64,000 nucleotides of DNA from Pseudoxanthomonas spadix. Its GTDB lineage: Bacteria; Pseudomonadota; Gammaproteobacteria; Xanthomonadales; Xanthomonadaceae. Shown one piece after another: positions 19,762 through 28,238 of the stretch; the stretch's first letter is position 1, and every line of letters starts with the position of its first letter. The notes under the pieces are model-generated. The model saw only the letters and a program-made list of their open reading frames with translations. It was not told the DNA's origin and made no database searches. Where the stretch lies: positions 372,001 through 436,000 of the forward strand of contig NZ_RDQN01000002.1 in NCBI RefSeq assembly GCF_003703395.1, written 5' to 3'. The position numbers and the translations under genes are program-made.

Positions 19762-20348
19762 CGCTGCCTCAAATGTTCCAAGCGCTGCACCGCACGGGCC
19801 AGGCTGGGGGAATTGGGCAGGGATCGTTCGGGGTCCCAGTGGCGCGCGACGAAGTCGCAAAGATGAAGGTTGTAGCCAGCACCCTGCTTGGTCTGGTCGC
19901 TGGGCGAGACCATTTCTTGCCTGAAGATGCGCCGCTTCGAGCGAAGTGCGATCTTCAACACTTCGCGCTTCGGGTCTATCAGTGCGTCCGGCCGGGGCGG
20001 GACCTTGGCCTGTGCGACCCCGAAAAAAATCGACATCCCTTCCCTGTCTGCAAGCAGCCAGCTTTCTGCCTCTGGAATCGCCAGCCTCAGGAAAAACCCT
20101 GAAGGTGGCTTGGCCGGAAGCCATTGTTGCAGCAACTGGACCGCGCAGCCACCATCGGTGTCTGCAATGCACAGGACCGGCGCCAGGTTGGCCAGGCCAA
20201 AGTAACGGTGCAGATTGGATTGCAGTTTGGTCACGCCACCGGTGTCGATCGCCGGCTGAGCCAGGCGCATTCCAAGCACCTTTGTGACCAGACAGGCACC
20301 CAGCGCGCAACTGACCGCGTCCTCGCCAATCACATACATCTGGTCCAT
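19758..20348 (-). CDS. TOPRIM-like protein, partner of an AAA ATPase (candidate defence effector)
   Basis: I do not recognise this 196-residue protein as a named family. It starts MDQMYVIGEDAVS (possible TOPRIM glutamate, Glu9), has LCIADTDGG (DxD pair) after a predicted strand, and LRLAIPEAESWLLADRE, a block also typical of TOPRIM-like proteins paired with AAA ATPases (DUF4276-, RloB- or OLD-like groups). That suggests a metal-dependent nuclease or related activity. Its ATG shares a base with the TGA of the upstream ATPase gene, so both should be made together. The pair is visibly less GC-rich than its neighbours and sits between oleC and oleB. Confidence 0.55.
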   Translation of the reverse strand: MDQMYVIGEDAVSCALGACLVTKVLGMRLAQPAIDTGGVTKLQSNLHRYFGLANLAPVLCIADTDGGCAVQLLQQWLPAKPPSGFFLRLAIPEAESWLLADREGMSIFFGVAQAKVPPRPDALIDPKREVLKIALRSKRRIFRQEMVSPSDQTKQGAGYNLHLCDFVARHWDPERSLPNSPSLARAVQRLEHLRQR

Positions 20349-21502
20349 CAGAACAAGCCCATTTGCTCGATACGCGCTGGGCGAGTCTTCGGAAGCAGGA
20401 CCTCCGCAGGGTTCAGGCCATTCTCCATGGCTGCAAGCTCCTCCTCGTTCGGCGCACGTGCCGTGGTGCCGTTTTGGCCCGGCTCCAAAAGAAGAACAGC
20501 GCTCGGATCACTGACCGCGGCAATCAGGTTATCGCTGTGCGTCGTGACCAGGACCTGTCGTTCACCCTTTTTCCGGCTGCGCAGCACACGCTCGATCATC
20601 AATGGAATGTATTCAACAATCGCATCATTGAGAGAAAGCTCAGGCTCTTCCAAAAGAAGTAATCCGTCGCCCTCCTGGAGCGCCCAGAGCAGGCCAATCA
20701 ATCGCAGTGTGCCATCCGAAAGCTGCTCTTCTCTTTGCCAGGCGCCATGTTCGCGCCAGTGGGTAAAACGCGCCTCCAGATGTGGCGCCCCGGTGACATC
20801 ATCCTTCTTGAACTGCAACTCCGAAAACAGCGGAACAGCGACAGCGAGCGCTTGAGCGATCCTCTTCAGTCGCGCCGCCTGGGTCTTCTGCGGCGTCCGC
20901 GCAATCCTCTGCAGGAGCCCCTGTCCGAAAGGATCACTTTCCAGCACCCTGCCGCTGATTTCATCGCTGAACTTCAGCAACTGGGGGACAAGATGCAGAT
21001 AAGTAGTCGCGGAAAAAAAGTCAGCCAGTTGCCGGAAACTGGCGTTGTTATTGATTTGTTCGAGATGGGTCTGGGTCAGCCTCACCTCATCCTCCAAATC
21101 AACCTTTTCCGGGCGATTCAGGATTTCCAAGCCGTTGTGGGACACCACTTCCCGTGTGATCAGAACACGCTGTGCACCCTTGCCTTCAGCCTTGAAGGCC
21201 AAGGCATAGGTCCACCTGGCAGCGTCTTCATCCGAGGACTCACTCAACTCGACCTCGATGCTGATCTCGGGGTCCTTGCGGGCATGAAGGCTGCGAAGCT
21301 TGCTGATGCCGCCCCGCTCCTTGAGTGCTTTCTGCAAACCGCCACCATCGATTTGGGCAACGGTGCGCAGGAAACGAAAGACATCCAAAAGGTTGGATTT
21401 ACCTGATGCGTTGGCGCCAATCACGAAGGCATGCAGCTCAAGCGGCGCATCGAATTCGCGGAAATTGCGCCAATTCTTCAGCTTGAGTCGAGTGATCAGC
21501 AT
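20348..21502 (-). CDS. RecF/OLD-like AAA ATPase of a two-gene defence-type module
   Basis: The 384-residue protein is an ABC-type AAA ATPase with the domain split by a long middle region. Walker A is GANASGKS (29-36), the signature LSDGT, Walker B LLLLEEPELSLND, and an H-loop in TTHSDN. Such ATPases act as sensors in OLD, PARIS, AbiL and similar systems, often beside a TOPRIM protein as here. The stop of this gene overlaps the start of the TOPRIM-like gene (TGATG). Which defence type, if any, it belongs to cannot be decided without a search. Lower GC and its place inside the ole cluster point to acquisition. Confidence 0.78.
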   Translation of the reverse strand: MLITRLKLKNWRNFREFDAPLELHAFVIGANASGKSNLLDVFRFLRTVAQIDGGGLQKALKERGGISKLRSLHARKDPEISIEVELSESSDEDAARWTYALAFKAEGKGAQRVLITREVVSHNGLEILNRPEKVDLEDEVRLTQTHLEQINNNASFRQLADFFSATTYLHLVPQLLKFSDEISGRVLESDPFGQGLLQRIARTPQKTQAARLKRIAQALAVAVPLFSELQFKKDDVTGAPHLEARFTHWREHGAWQREEQLSDGTLRLIGLLWALQEGDGLLLLEEPELSLNDAIVEYIPLMIERVLRSRKKGERQVLVTTHSDNLIAAVSDPSAVLLLEPGQNGTTARAPNEEELAAMENGLNPAEVLLPKTRPARIEQMGLF

Positions 21503-21571
21503 CTACCTGTTCTCCACAATCCCGACACATCGTCGGTGAGGCACGCCTGGCGCCGGTTCATCTTAGCCAGA

Positions 21572-22501
21572 TCACAGCGGATGGGCATCCAGAAACCTGC
21601 GGATCGCAGGGACCAGTTCGGCGGCCTTGTCTTCCAGCACGTAGTGGCCGGCATCGTCGAAGGCGCTGACCTGGGCGGCGGGCAGCGCGCGGCGGAAGCC
21701 ATCCAGGAAGTGCCTGTCGAACACGAAGTCCTTCAGGCCCCAGCCGATGAACGCCGGACGATCGGCGAACGCCGGCAGCGCCCGGCCCGCCGCTTCCAGC
21801 AACGCCCAGGCACGGTCGGCGGGCGAGAGCGGAATGTCCTGCATGAAGCGCACCGTGGAGATCCGGTGCGCCCAGCTGTCGTAGGGTGCGACGTAGGCGC
21901 GGCGCACATCGGCCGGCAGCTTCTTCGCCACGCCCAGGTACGAGGCGCCGCCGGAAAAGGCATTGAACGCGCGGATGATGAAGGACCCGAACAGCGAATC
22001 ACGACCCAGCGCGATCTGCCAGGGCATCGGCTTGGCCGCCGGCAGCGGGAACGCGGCGGTGTTGGTGATCACCAGCCGCTTGACCTGCGCGGCATGCGAC
22101 AGCGCCCAGCCGAAGCCGATCATGCCGCCCCAGTCGTGCACCGCCAGGGTCACCGGCGTGGTGTCGTCAATCCCGGCATGGCGCAGCAGCGCCTGCAGGT
22201 CCTCCACCCGGCAGGCCAGCGTGTAGTCGTAGGCCGGCGCGCCGCGGCCGTGCGGATGGGCCAGCCCGCCGCCATCGTCGGGCTTGTCCGACAGGCCCAT
22301 GCCCACGTGGTCGGGCACGATGCAGCGATACTTATCGGACAGGCCGCTGACCAGCTTGCGCCAGTAGTAGCTCCACGACGGATTGCCGTGCAGCATCACC
22401 ACCACCTCGCCTTCGCGCGGACCTTGGTCCAGGTAGGACATGGCAATGCCCGGACGTACGTCGAAGCGCCTGGGGGTGAAGGGGTAACCGGGAAGATTCA
22501 T
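21572..22501 (-). CDS. oleB: Cis-3-alkyl-4-alkyloxetan-2-one decarboxylase OleB
   Basis: The 309-residue alpha/beta hydrolase resembles haloalkane dehalogenases. The oxyanion region is LHGNPSWSYYWRKL, the nucleophile Asp123 is in VHDWGG and the catalytic His286 in DAGHYVLED. In the ole pathway OleB splits the beta-lactone from OleC into CO2 and a long-chain cis-olefin. Length and residue spacing match OleB. Its start overlaps the stop of the MmeI-like gene by four bases, although that gene is unrelated to the pathway, suggesting the insert was fitted just upstream of oleB. Confidence 0.93.
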   Translation of the reverse strand: MNLPGYPFTPRRFDVRPGIAMSYLDQGPREGEVVVMLHGNPSWSYYWRKLVSGLSDKYRCIVPDHVGMGLSDKPDDGGGLAHPHGRGAPAYDYTLACRVEDLQALLRHAGIDDTTPVTLAVHDWGGMIGFGWALSHAAQVKRLVITNTAAFPLPAAKPMPWQIALGRDSLFGSFIIRAFNAFSGGASYLGVAKKLPADVRRAYVAPYDSWAHRISTVRFMQDIPLSPADRAWALLEAAGRALPAFADRPAFIGWGLKDFVFDRHFLDGFRRALPAAQVSAFDDAGHYVLEDKAAELVPAIRRFLDAHPL

Positions 22502-25500
22502 GGCGTTGTTCGGGGTGCGCGCCTGGGTGGCGCGGAGTGGGGCTTGACGGCAGGCAACAGACTGGTCAGGGCCTGGTAGCGTTCAAACAGGAATGCCACC
22601 CGCTCGGCGTCGCTGCCCAGTTTCGGCGGCTTGCGGCCAGCGGCTTTTTCGGCGGCCAGGTAAGCTGCGTCCACCGCCCTGTCCAGTTTCTGGTGCGCCT
22701 TGACCAAGGCCGGCGGCATGGTCAGCGGGTCGTAGAGATCGGCCAGCGTGGCATCCGGAAACTGCGCACGGGCATCGAGCACGGCCTGCGCAGCCGCCTC
22801 GATGGCAACGCGATATTTGTTGTGCCCTTCTTCCCCCGGCATAAGCCCGCTGCTCCCTTCTCTCCCCGGTATAAGCCCGCTGTTCCCTTCTCTCCCCGGT
22901 ATAAGCCCGCTGTTCCCTTCTCTCCCCGGTATAAGCCCGCTGTTCCCTTCTCCCCGCGGGAGAAGGTGCCCCGAAGGGGCGGATGAGGGATGCCCTTCTC
23001 CTCCCGGGGGAAAGTGCCCCGCAGCGCCGGATGAGGGCAGCTCTTCATGCAACGCATCCCACACCACACCCAGCACGCTCTCGGTCTCGCGCAGGACCGC
23101 ATCGTTCCAGAAGCGCAGCACCCGCAGGCCGCGCGCTTGCAGGAAGGCATCGCGCCGTGCATCGCGTCCCACATCGTCCGCATGCTGGCCGCCGTCGAGT
23201 TCGATGCACAACCTGGCGGCATCGCAATAGAAATCCACCGTATAAGGAGGAAAGGGCTGCTGGCGGCGGAACTTGAACCCGCCCAGACGGCGGTCGCGCA
23301 ACAGCTGCCACATGCGCTGTTCGGCATCGGTGGCGTCGCGGCGCAGGCCGCGGGCGAAGGCAATGGTTTCGGCCGGGAGTGGGCGCTTGCGGGTGGGCAA
23401 AGCGCCCTCATCCGCCCCTTCGGGGCACCTTCTCCCGGAGGGAGAAGGGCTGGCCAGCTCGGGCCACGGGAAGTTGTTGTAGACGATGGTGTTTGAATAA
23501 CTGAAGTCGCTTTTTAGACGACCACAAACGGCGCGGACCCAAGCCATGTGCATGGCGCAGCTCAATATGCCGAAGTGGAATAACGTCGCATCTGGAACGA
23601 ACTGGATCTTGTTGCTGCAAATCACATCCTTCGACAGGAACGCGATGGGAATGTACGTGCGCCGCTCCGAAGAGACTTCCGGGATGGCAAGATAATCAGA
23701 ATCGGGCTGCGAGATCTGCCGGAACCGCGTGGGATAGTGGGCATAATCGCGCGTCGATGCCGCCTTGCTTTCAAGCCGGCTGCGCTTCACCGCTTCCACT
23801 CGCTTCATCACTTCCGGCAGCGCCTTCAGCTCCTGGGGCGTGGCATCTTTCAGCCACAGGCAATAGCGCTGCTCCCCATTGATGAAGTCGCCACCGCTCA
23901 TGTAGGTGCGCACGAACTTGCCGGCGTTTGGCTCCTTCTCCAGCAACCGATCTTTTTCGTCCGGTGACAGGATGAAATGACCGCCATCTGTGGGCTTGTT
24001 TCCCCACGACATGCGCGGCGCATCGCTGATCGGATCGCTGCGATTGGCCAAGACCACATCTGGCGCATCGACCAGATATGGATTGATGTTCGCCGCTGAA
24101 AGCTCGTGCGGCTCGCCGCGGATATCGGAATAATCAAAGATCCGCTTGTTGGCAGGATCGCGCAATCCGAACCCGATGATGACGCAGTGCACGGCTGCGA
24201 TGCCCCGAGCTTCGTTGTTCCACTGGAAAGTGCGATGCGCGAACTGGATGTGCACCCCCTTCGACAACAGCAACGGCCACAGCAGCCCGACCTGTTCGCC
24301 CTGGGTGATTGAATTGGTCGAAACGAACGCACAACGGATCGCTGGATTGGCCTGTATGTAATCGGCCGCCTTGATGTACCAGTTCGCCACGAAATCCAGG
24401 ACCCCGTGCGCACGGATTTCCCACATCACATGGGCCTGGTCGCCCTTCTGCGCATCGCTCTGGTAATGATGGCCCACAAACGGCGGATTCCCCAGCAGGT
24501 AGTCCAGCTTCCCGGCAGGCACGACCTCGTTCCAGTCCATCCGCAACGCATTGCCGTGCACGATGGTGGCCGACTTCTTCAGTGGCAGGCGCACCACGTT
24601 TTCGCCGAACTGCTCGGCCACGCGCAGGTTCATCTGGTGGTCCATCAGCCACATCGCCACCTGGGCGATCTGGGCCGGGAATTCCTCGATCTCGATGCCG
24701 TGGAACTGGTCCACGTCCACCAGCACGTGGTCCTGCACGTGCGCCAGCACCGATTGCTGGCGGGCAAACTGGCGCTTGAGCAGCTCCAGTTCCAGCGCGC
24801 GCAGTTCGCGGTAGGCAATCACCAGGAAGTTGCCGCAGCCGCAGGCCGGGTCCAGGAAGGTCAGCGTGGCCAGGGTGCGGTGCAGCTGCGCGAGCTTCTT
24901 CTCGTCGTGCCCGGCCTTGGCCAGCTCGTCCTTCAGGCCATCCAGGAACAGCGGTCCGATCAGCTTGAGGATGTTCTTTTCGCTAGTGTAGTGCGCGCCC
25001 AGGTTGCGGCGGGCCTTGGCATCCATTACCGACTGGAACATCGAGCCAAAGATGGCCGGGCTGATCCGGCTCCAGTCCAGGGCGCTGGCATCCAGCAGCA
25101 GGCCGCGCATGGCGGCATCGAAGTCGGCCAGCGGCAGGGCTTCGGCAAACAGCTTGCCGTTGACGTAGGGCAGCTCGGCCAGTTGTGCGTCCAGGGTGCG
25201 CTGGCGCTTTTCCGGCGGCGTGTCCAGGACCTGGAACAGGCGGCCGAGCCACAGTCCCAGGTCGGCGCCGTCGGCACTGGTGCGTTGCCAGATCAGGTCG
25301 TGGAAGGCCTGCCGCGCGAAGATGCCGGTGTCGTCGGCGAACAGGCAGAACAGCAGCCGCACCAGCAGCAATTCCAGCGCGTGGCCGTCGTAGCCGGCGG
25401 CCTTGAGCGCGTCGTGCAGCCGGCCCATGCGCTCGGCGGCCTGCACGTTGACCGGATCTTCTTCCTTGTAGCTGCGGGTCTGATAGCCGCTGATGAACCC

Positions 25501-25923
25501 GAACCGGCCGATGTGCCGGTGCAGCTCGGCCAGGGGAAACTCCACCGGCACCGCATCGCCTTCCAGGTCGTGCAGGCGGAAACGGGCGAAATCGCTGACC
25601 AGCACGTACTGCGGCTTTTCGGCCTCAGAAAGGCCGGCGAAGTAATCGGTGGCCTGGTCGAAGGCCGCGTCCAGATCGACTCCGGCGCTCTTGTGCTCGG
25701 CCAGCATGACCCCGGGCCAGAACACGTCGATGCGGCCGTGCTGGCTGCCGGTGAAGCGCCTGGCCTTCTGTTCGTAGATCGCCACGCTGCGACGCCTGAT
25801 GCCGAAGACGTTGAAGAAGTCGTTCCAGAAGCTTTGCGCCTCGGCACGTTCGCTGGTTTCGCCCGACCATTCCTTGGCGAACGCACGCGCGCGGTCGCGG
25901 ATTTCATTGAGGCTCAACGGCAT
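22498..25923 (-). CDS. MmeI-like type IIL restriction-modification enzyme with inserted DUF559 domain
   Basis: The single 1141-residue frame combines a PD-(D/E)XK nuclease (Asp66 and EHK at 76-78), a helical linker, an N6-adenine methyltransferase (motif I LDPACGCGNF near 356, NPPF near 479) and a target-recognition region ending FPWPEL. In MmeI-type enzymes this is directly followed by a helical tail, here IEAAAQAVLDARAQFPDATL. Between them lie about 210 extra residues: a DUF559 Vsr-like nuclease domain (about 848-958, with YTVDFYCDAA and CIELDGGQH) and four copies of a decapeptide (about 991-1031). Without the insert the length is about 925, normal for the family. Cutting and protective methylation are made by one polypeptide. 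The middle section looks lower in GC. Confidence 0.85.
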   Translation of the reverse strand: MPLSLNEIRDRARAFAKEWSGETSERAEAQSFWNDFFNVFGIRRRSVAIYEQKARRFTGSQHGRIDVFWPGVMLAEHKSAGVDLDAAFDQATDYFAGLSEAEKPQYVLVSDFARFRLHDLEGDAVPVEFPLAELHRHIGRFGFISGYQTRSYKEEDPVNVQAAERMGRLHDALKAAGYDGHALELLLVRLLFCLFADDTGIFARQAFHDLIWQRTSADGADLGLWLGRLFQVLDTPPEKRQRTLDAQLAELPYVNGKLFAEALPLADFDAAMRGLLLDASALDWSRISPAIFGSMFQSVMDAKARRNLGAHYTSEKNILKLIGPLFLDGLKDELAKAGHDEKKLAQLHRTLATLTFLDPACGCGNFLVIAYRELRALELELLKRQFARQQSVLAHVQDHVLVDVDQFHGIEIEEFPAQIAQVAMWLMDHQMNLRVAEQFGENVVRLPLKKSATIVHGNALRMDWNEVVPAGKLDYLLGNPPFVGHHYQSDAQKGDQAHVMWEIRAHGVLDFVANWYIKAADYIQANPAIRCAFVSTNSITQGEQVGLLWPLLLSKGVHIQFAHRTFQWNNEARGIAAVHCVIIGFGLRDPANKRIFDYSDIRGEPHELSAANINPYLVDAPDVVLANRSDPISDAPRMSWGNKPTDGGHFILSPDEKDRLLEKEPNAGKFVRTYMSGGDFINGEQRYCLWLKDATPQELKALPEVMKRVEAVKRSRLESKAASTRDYAHYPTRFRQISQPDSDYLAIPEVSSERRTYIPIAFLSKDVICSNKIQFVPDATLFHFGILSCAMHMAWVRAVCGRLKSDFSYSNTIVYNNFPWPELASPSPSGRRCPEGADEGALPTRKRPLPAETIAFARGLRRDATDAEQRMWQLLRDRRLGGFKFRRQQPFPPYTVDFYCDAARLCIELDGGQHADDVGRDARRDAFLQARGLRVLRFWNDAVLRETESVLGVVWDALHEELPSSGAAGHFPPGGEGHPSSAPSGHLLPRGEGNSGLIPGREGNSGLIPGREGNSGLIPGREGSSGLMPGEEGHNKYRVAIEAAAQAVLDARAQFPDATLADLYDPLTMPPALVKAHQKLDRAVDAAYLAAEKAAGRKPPKLGSDAERVAFLFERYQALTSLLPAVKPHSAPPRRAPRTTP
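22831..22950 (-). repeat. Four-copy 30-bp tandem repeat coding for a decapeptide
   Basis: Three copies (22861-22890, 22891-22920, 22921-22950) are identical and a fourth (22831-22860) differs at a few positions. Because 30 is a multiple of three, copy number can change without shifting the frame. On the minus strand each unit encodes REGNSGLIPG. The array joins the DUF559 insert to the C-terminal tail of the MmeI-like enzyme. Confidence 0.93.
22945..23449. mobile_element. DUF559 cassette bounded by 45-bp inverted repeats
   Basis: Inverted copies of a 45-bp sequence lie at 22945-22989 and 23405-23449 and match at 43 of 45 positions. A third, more diverged copy in direct orientation to the first is at 22993-23037. 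Each copy contains two small hairpins: CTTCTCCC with GGGAGAAG, and TGCCCC with GGGGC. The DUF559 nuclease domain is coded between them. The unit is inserted in frame in the MmeI-like gene. No transposase is encoded, so movement, if any, would depend on an outside enzyme. Confidence 0.75.
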
Positions 25924-25936
25924 GCGGGAGTCCTTT

Positions 25937-27106
25937 TCACAGCGGCTGCGCGCCTTCGCTGAGGATGTCGAGATAGGCCTGGTAGGCGAACACGCGGTGG
26001 CGCTGCTGGCCGGTGAGTTCGTTGACGATTTCCAGCGCTTCCAGGGTGCGCACCGCGGCGCGGATGGTGGGTGCGCTGAGCGCCAGATGCGGGGCGATCT
26101 GCGGCACCGTCAGCACCACACGCCTGGCGAACTGCTCGAACACCAGGCCGACGTTGCCGGCGCGCTGGCCCAAGGCCGCGATGCGGGCGCGGTCGCGGGC
26201 CAACAGTGACAGCAGGCGCTGTGCGGTATCCACCGCCTGCTGCGCGGTTTCAGCCACCCCATCCAGGAAAAAACCCAGCCACCCTTCCCAGTCACCGGTC
26301 ACCCGGACCGCGTTGAGGCGCTCGTAATAGTCGGCGCGGCGGCGCTTGAAGTAGAGGCTCAGATACAGGCTGGGCTCGCGCAGCACGCCTTCGTTGCACA
26401 GGATCAAGGTGATCAGCAAACGCCCCAGCCGGCCATTGCCGTCGCTGAAAGGATGGAGGGTCTCAAACTGCACGTGGGCCAGCGCAGCCTTGACCAGGGA
26501 CGGCATCTGGCCAGGCGGCATGTGCAGGAATTTCTCGAATGCAGACAGTGCGGCAGGCAGGGCATCGGGCGGTGGCGGCACGAAGTGCGCCAGCGCCGGC
26601 GATGCGCCGCCAACCCATACCTGGCCCTTGCGGAATTGCCCCGGCTGCCTGCTGGCTCCGCGCCCGCCCTGCAGAAGCAGGGCATGCATCTCGCGGATCA
26701 GGCGCAACGACAGCGGGAAGTCGTCCTGGCGCATCCGGCGCAGGCCATGGTTGAGCGCTGCGACGTAGTTGGACACTTCCTCGACATCGTCGATGGGCAC
26801 GCCTGGCGCGGCGTCCATCTCGAACAGCAGCAGATCCGAGAGCGAGGACTGGGTGCCTTCGATCTGCGAGGACAGCAAGGCTTCCTTGCGCACGTACTGG
26901 TAAAGAAACAGCTCCGGGTCGGGCAGCATCAGGGTGATGCCATCCAGGCGGCCCAAGGCCTGGTCGGCGCGCTCCTTGCGCGAGAGCAGCTCGGCCATGG
27001 TGAAATCCAGGGGCGGCCGGGGCGGCAGTGGATCGGGGATGAAGGCCCGGTAGCGGCTTCCGGCAAGGGAGCCGGGGACGTAATGCCCAGTGGTCTGGCG
27101 GGACAT
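25937..27106 (-). CDS. Fic domain protein with N-terminal inhibitory motif
   Basis: The 389-residue protein has the full Fic motif HPFSDGNGRLGR (218-229), so it should transfer AMP or a similar group to a target hydroxyl. The segment SSQIEG (79-84) fits the [ST]xxxE[GN] inhibitory helix placed N-terminal to the Fic core, as in class II Fic proteins, implying self-inhibition. A winged-helix-like C-terminal domain (about 300-389) may bind DNA. It precedes the MmeI-like gene by 13 bp on the same strand, so the two are probably one transcript. Its target is unknown. Confidence 0.9.
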   Translation of the reverse strand: MSRQTTGHYVPGSLAGSRYRAFIPDPLPPRPPLDFTMAELLSRKERADQALGRLDGITLMLPDPELFLYQYVRKEALLSSQIEGTQSSLSDLLLFEMDAAPGVPIDDVEEVSNYVAALNHGLRRMRQDDFPLSLRLIREMHALLLQGGRGASRQPGQFRKGQVWVGGASPALAHFVPPPPDALPAALSAFEKFLHMPPGQMPSLVKAALAHVQFETLHPFSDGNGRLGRLLITLILCNEGVLREPSLYLSLYFKRRRADYYERLNAVRVTGDWEGWLGFFLDGVAETAQQAVDTAQRLLSLLARDRARIAALGQRAGNVGLVFEQFARRVVLTVPQIAPHLALSAPTIRAAVRTLEALEIVNELTGQQRHRVFAYQAYLDILSEGAQPL

Positions 27107-27221
27107 CGAATATTCCTTACGGTCCGCAATTGCGCCTGTAAGGAAATTTATACATCATTTTTTTCTTAAAAGGCGATTGAGTCGGCGCAAGGAAAATCCG
27201 GCGCCGATTCAAGCAGGCCGA

Positions 27222-28238
27222 TCACCACACCACCTCGGCCATCGAGCAGTTCAGGCCCGAGCCGATGCCCAGCAGGGCGATGCGGTCGCCCTTCTTCAGG
27301 CGGCCCAGTTCCTTGAGCTTGCTCAGCACGATCGGCACCGAGGCCGGGCCGATGTTGCCGTGCTCGCCGAAGATGGTCATGACCTTCTTCGGGTCGATGC
27401 CGAAGGACTTCACGAACGCGGCGGTGTGCGGCAGGCTGACCTGGTGGATCACGAACTGGTCCAGCTCGTCCACCGCCCAGCCCATGGCCTGCCTGGCCGC
27501 CACGAAGGTCTTCTGCGCCAGCTTGATGCCCTCGATCAGCAGCAGCTTGGTATCGGTGACCATGCGGTCCAGGTTGCCGCGGCACAGCTTGTTCCACTCG
27601 GTGGCCGAGCGGGTCACCCCGCCCTTGTAGACCGGCGCGTTGGGCACCAGCTCGCGGCGCGCCATCACCATCGCCGCCGCGCCACAGCCCAAGGTCAGGG
27701 CGGCCAGCTCGCCGCGGAACTCGGCCTCGGTCACGGTGGGCGAGGTCATGCGCTCCAGGGTCTTTTCGTACACCAGGTTGGCGGTCTCGCCATCGACCAC
27801 CAGGGCGTAGTCGATCTCGCCGTGCTCGAGCATGCGCGCGGCAATGTCCATGCCATTGATGAAGGCCAGGCACGCATTGGCCACGTCGAAGGCCACGCAG
27901 TGGTCGCTCACGCCCAGGTTGCCCGAGACGATCGAGGCGGTGGACGGCTCCAGGAAGTCGCGGCTGACCGAGGTGTTGATCAGCAGGCCGATCTTGTCGA
28001 TGGTGATGCCGGCATCGTCCAGCGCCTTGCGCGCGGCCATGGTGGCCGCATCCGAAGCCTGGGTCTCGTCGTCCCACAGGCGACGGGCATGGATGCCGGC
28101 GACGTCATTGAGCACGTCGGTCTTGATTCCCAGCCGGTCGAAGGTCGGCTGCAGGCGGACGTTGATTTCGGTGGAGGTCAGCGTGTGCGGCGCATCGACA
28201 TGCGCCAGTCCCGCGATGGAGACGTTCTGGAAAAGCAT
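27222..28238 (-). CDS. oleA: Long-chain beta-ketoacyl synthase OleA (olefin biosynthesis)
   Basis: The 338-residue thiolase-fold enzyme joins two fatty acyl-CoAs head to head to give a 2-alkyl-3-keto acid. Catalytic Cys123 lies in DVANACLAF, with the histidine in VIHQVS and the asparagine in GEHGNIG. The length and the start MLFQNVSIAGLAH agree with the characterised Xanthomonas enzyme, whose tagged numbering (Cys143) is offset by 20. I chose the ATG at 28238 for that reason. It is separated from oleB by the Fic and restriction genes, although normally the ole genes are close together. Confidence 0.95.
   Translation of the reverse strand: MLFQNVSIAGLAHVDAPHTLTSTEINVRLQPTFDRLGIKTDVLNDVAGIHARRLWDDETQASDAATMAARKALDDAGITIDKIGLLINTSVSRDFLEPSTASIVSGNLGVSDHCVAFDVANACLAFINGMDIAARMLEHGEIDYALVVDGETANLVYEKTLERMTSPTVTEAEFRGELAALTLGCGAAAMVMARRELVPNAPVYKGGVTRSATEWNKLCRGNLDRMVTDTKLLLIEGIKLAQKTFVAARQAMGWAVDELDQFVIHQVSLPHTAAFVKSFGIDPKKVMTIFGEHGNIGPASVPIVLSKLKELGRLKKGDRIALLGIGSGLNCSMAEVVW

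Noticed and set aside
22831-22950. Short repeats considered as a CRISPR array
   Set aside because: The 30-bp units are directly adjacent with no spacers and lie in a coding frame.
24406-25962. 518-residue plus-strand frame over the MmeI-like gene
   Set aside because: Antisense shadow of the nuclease and methyltransferase domains.
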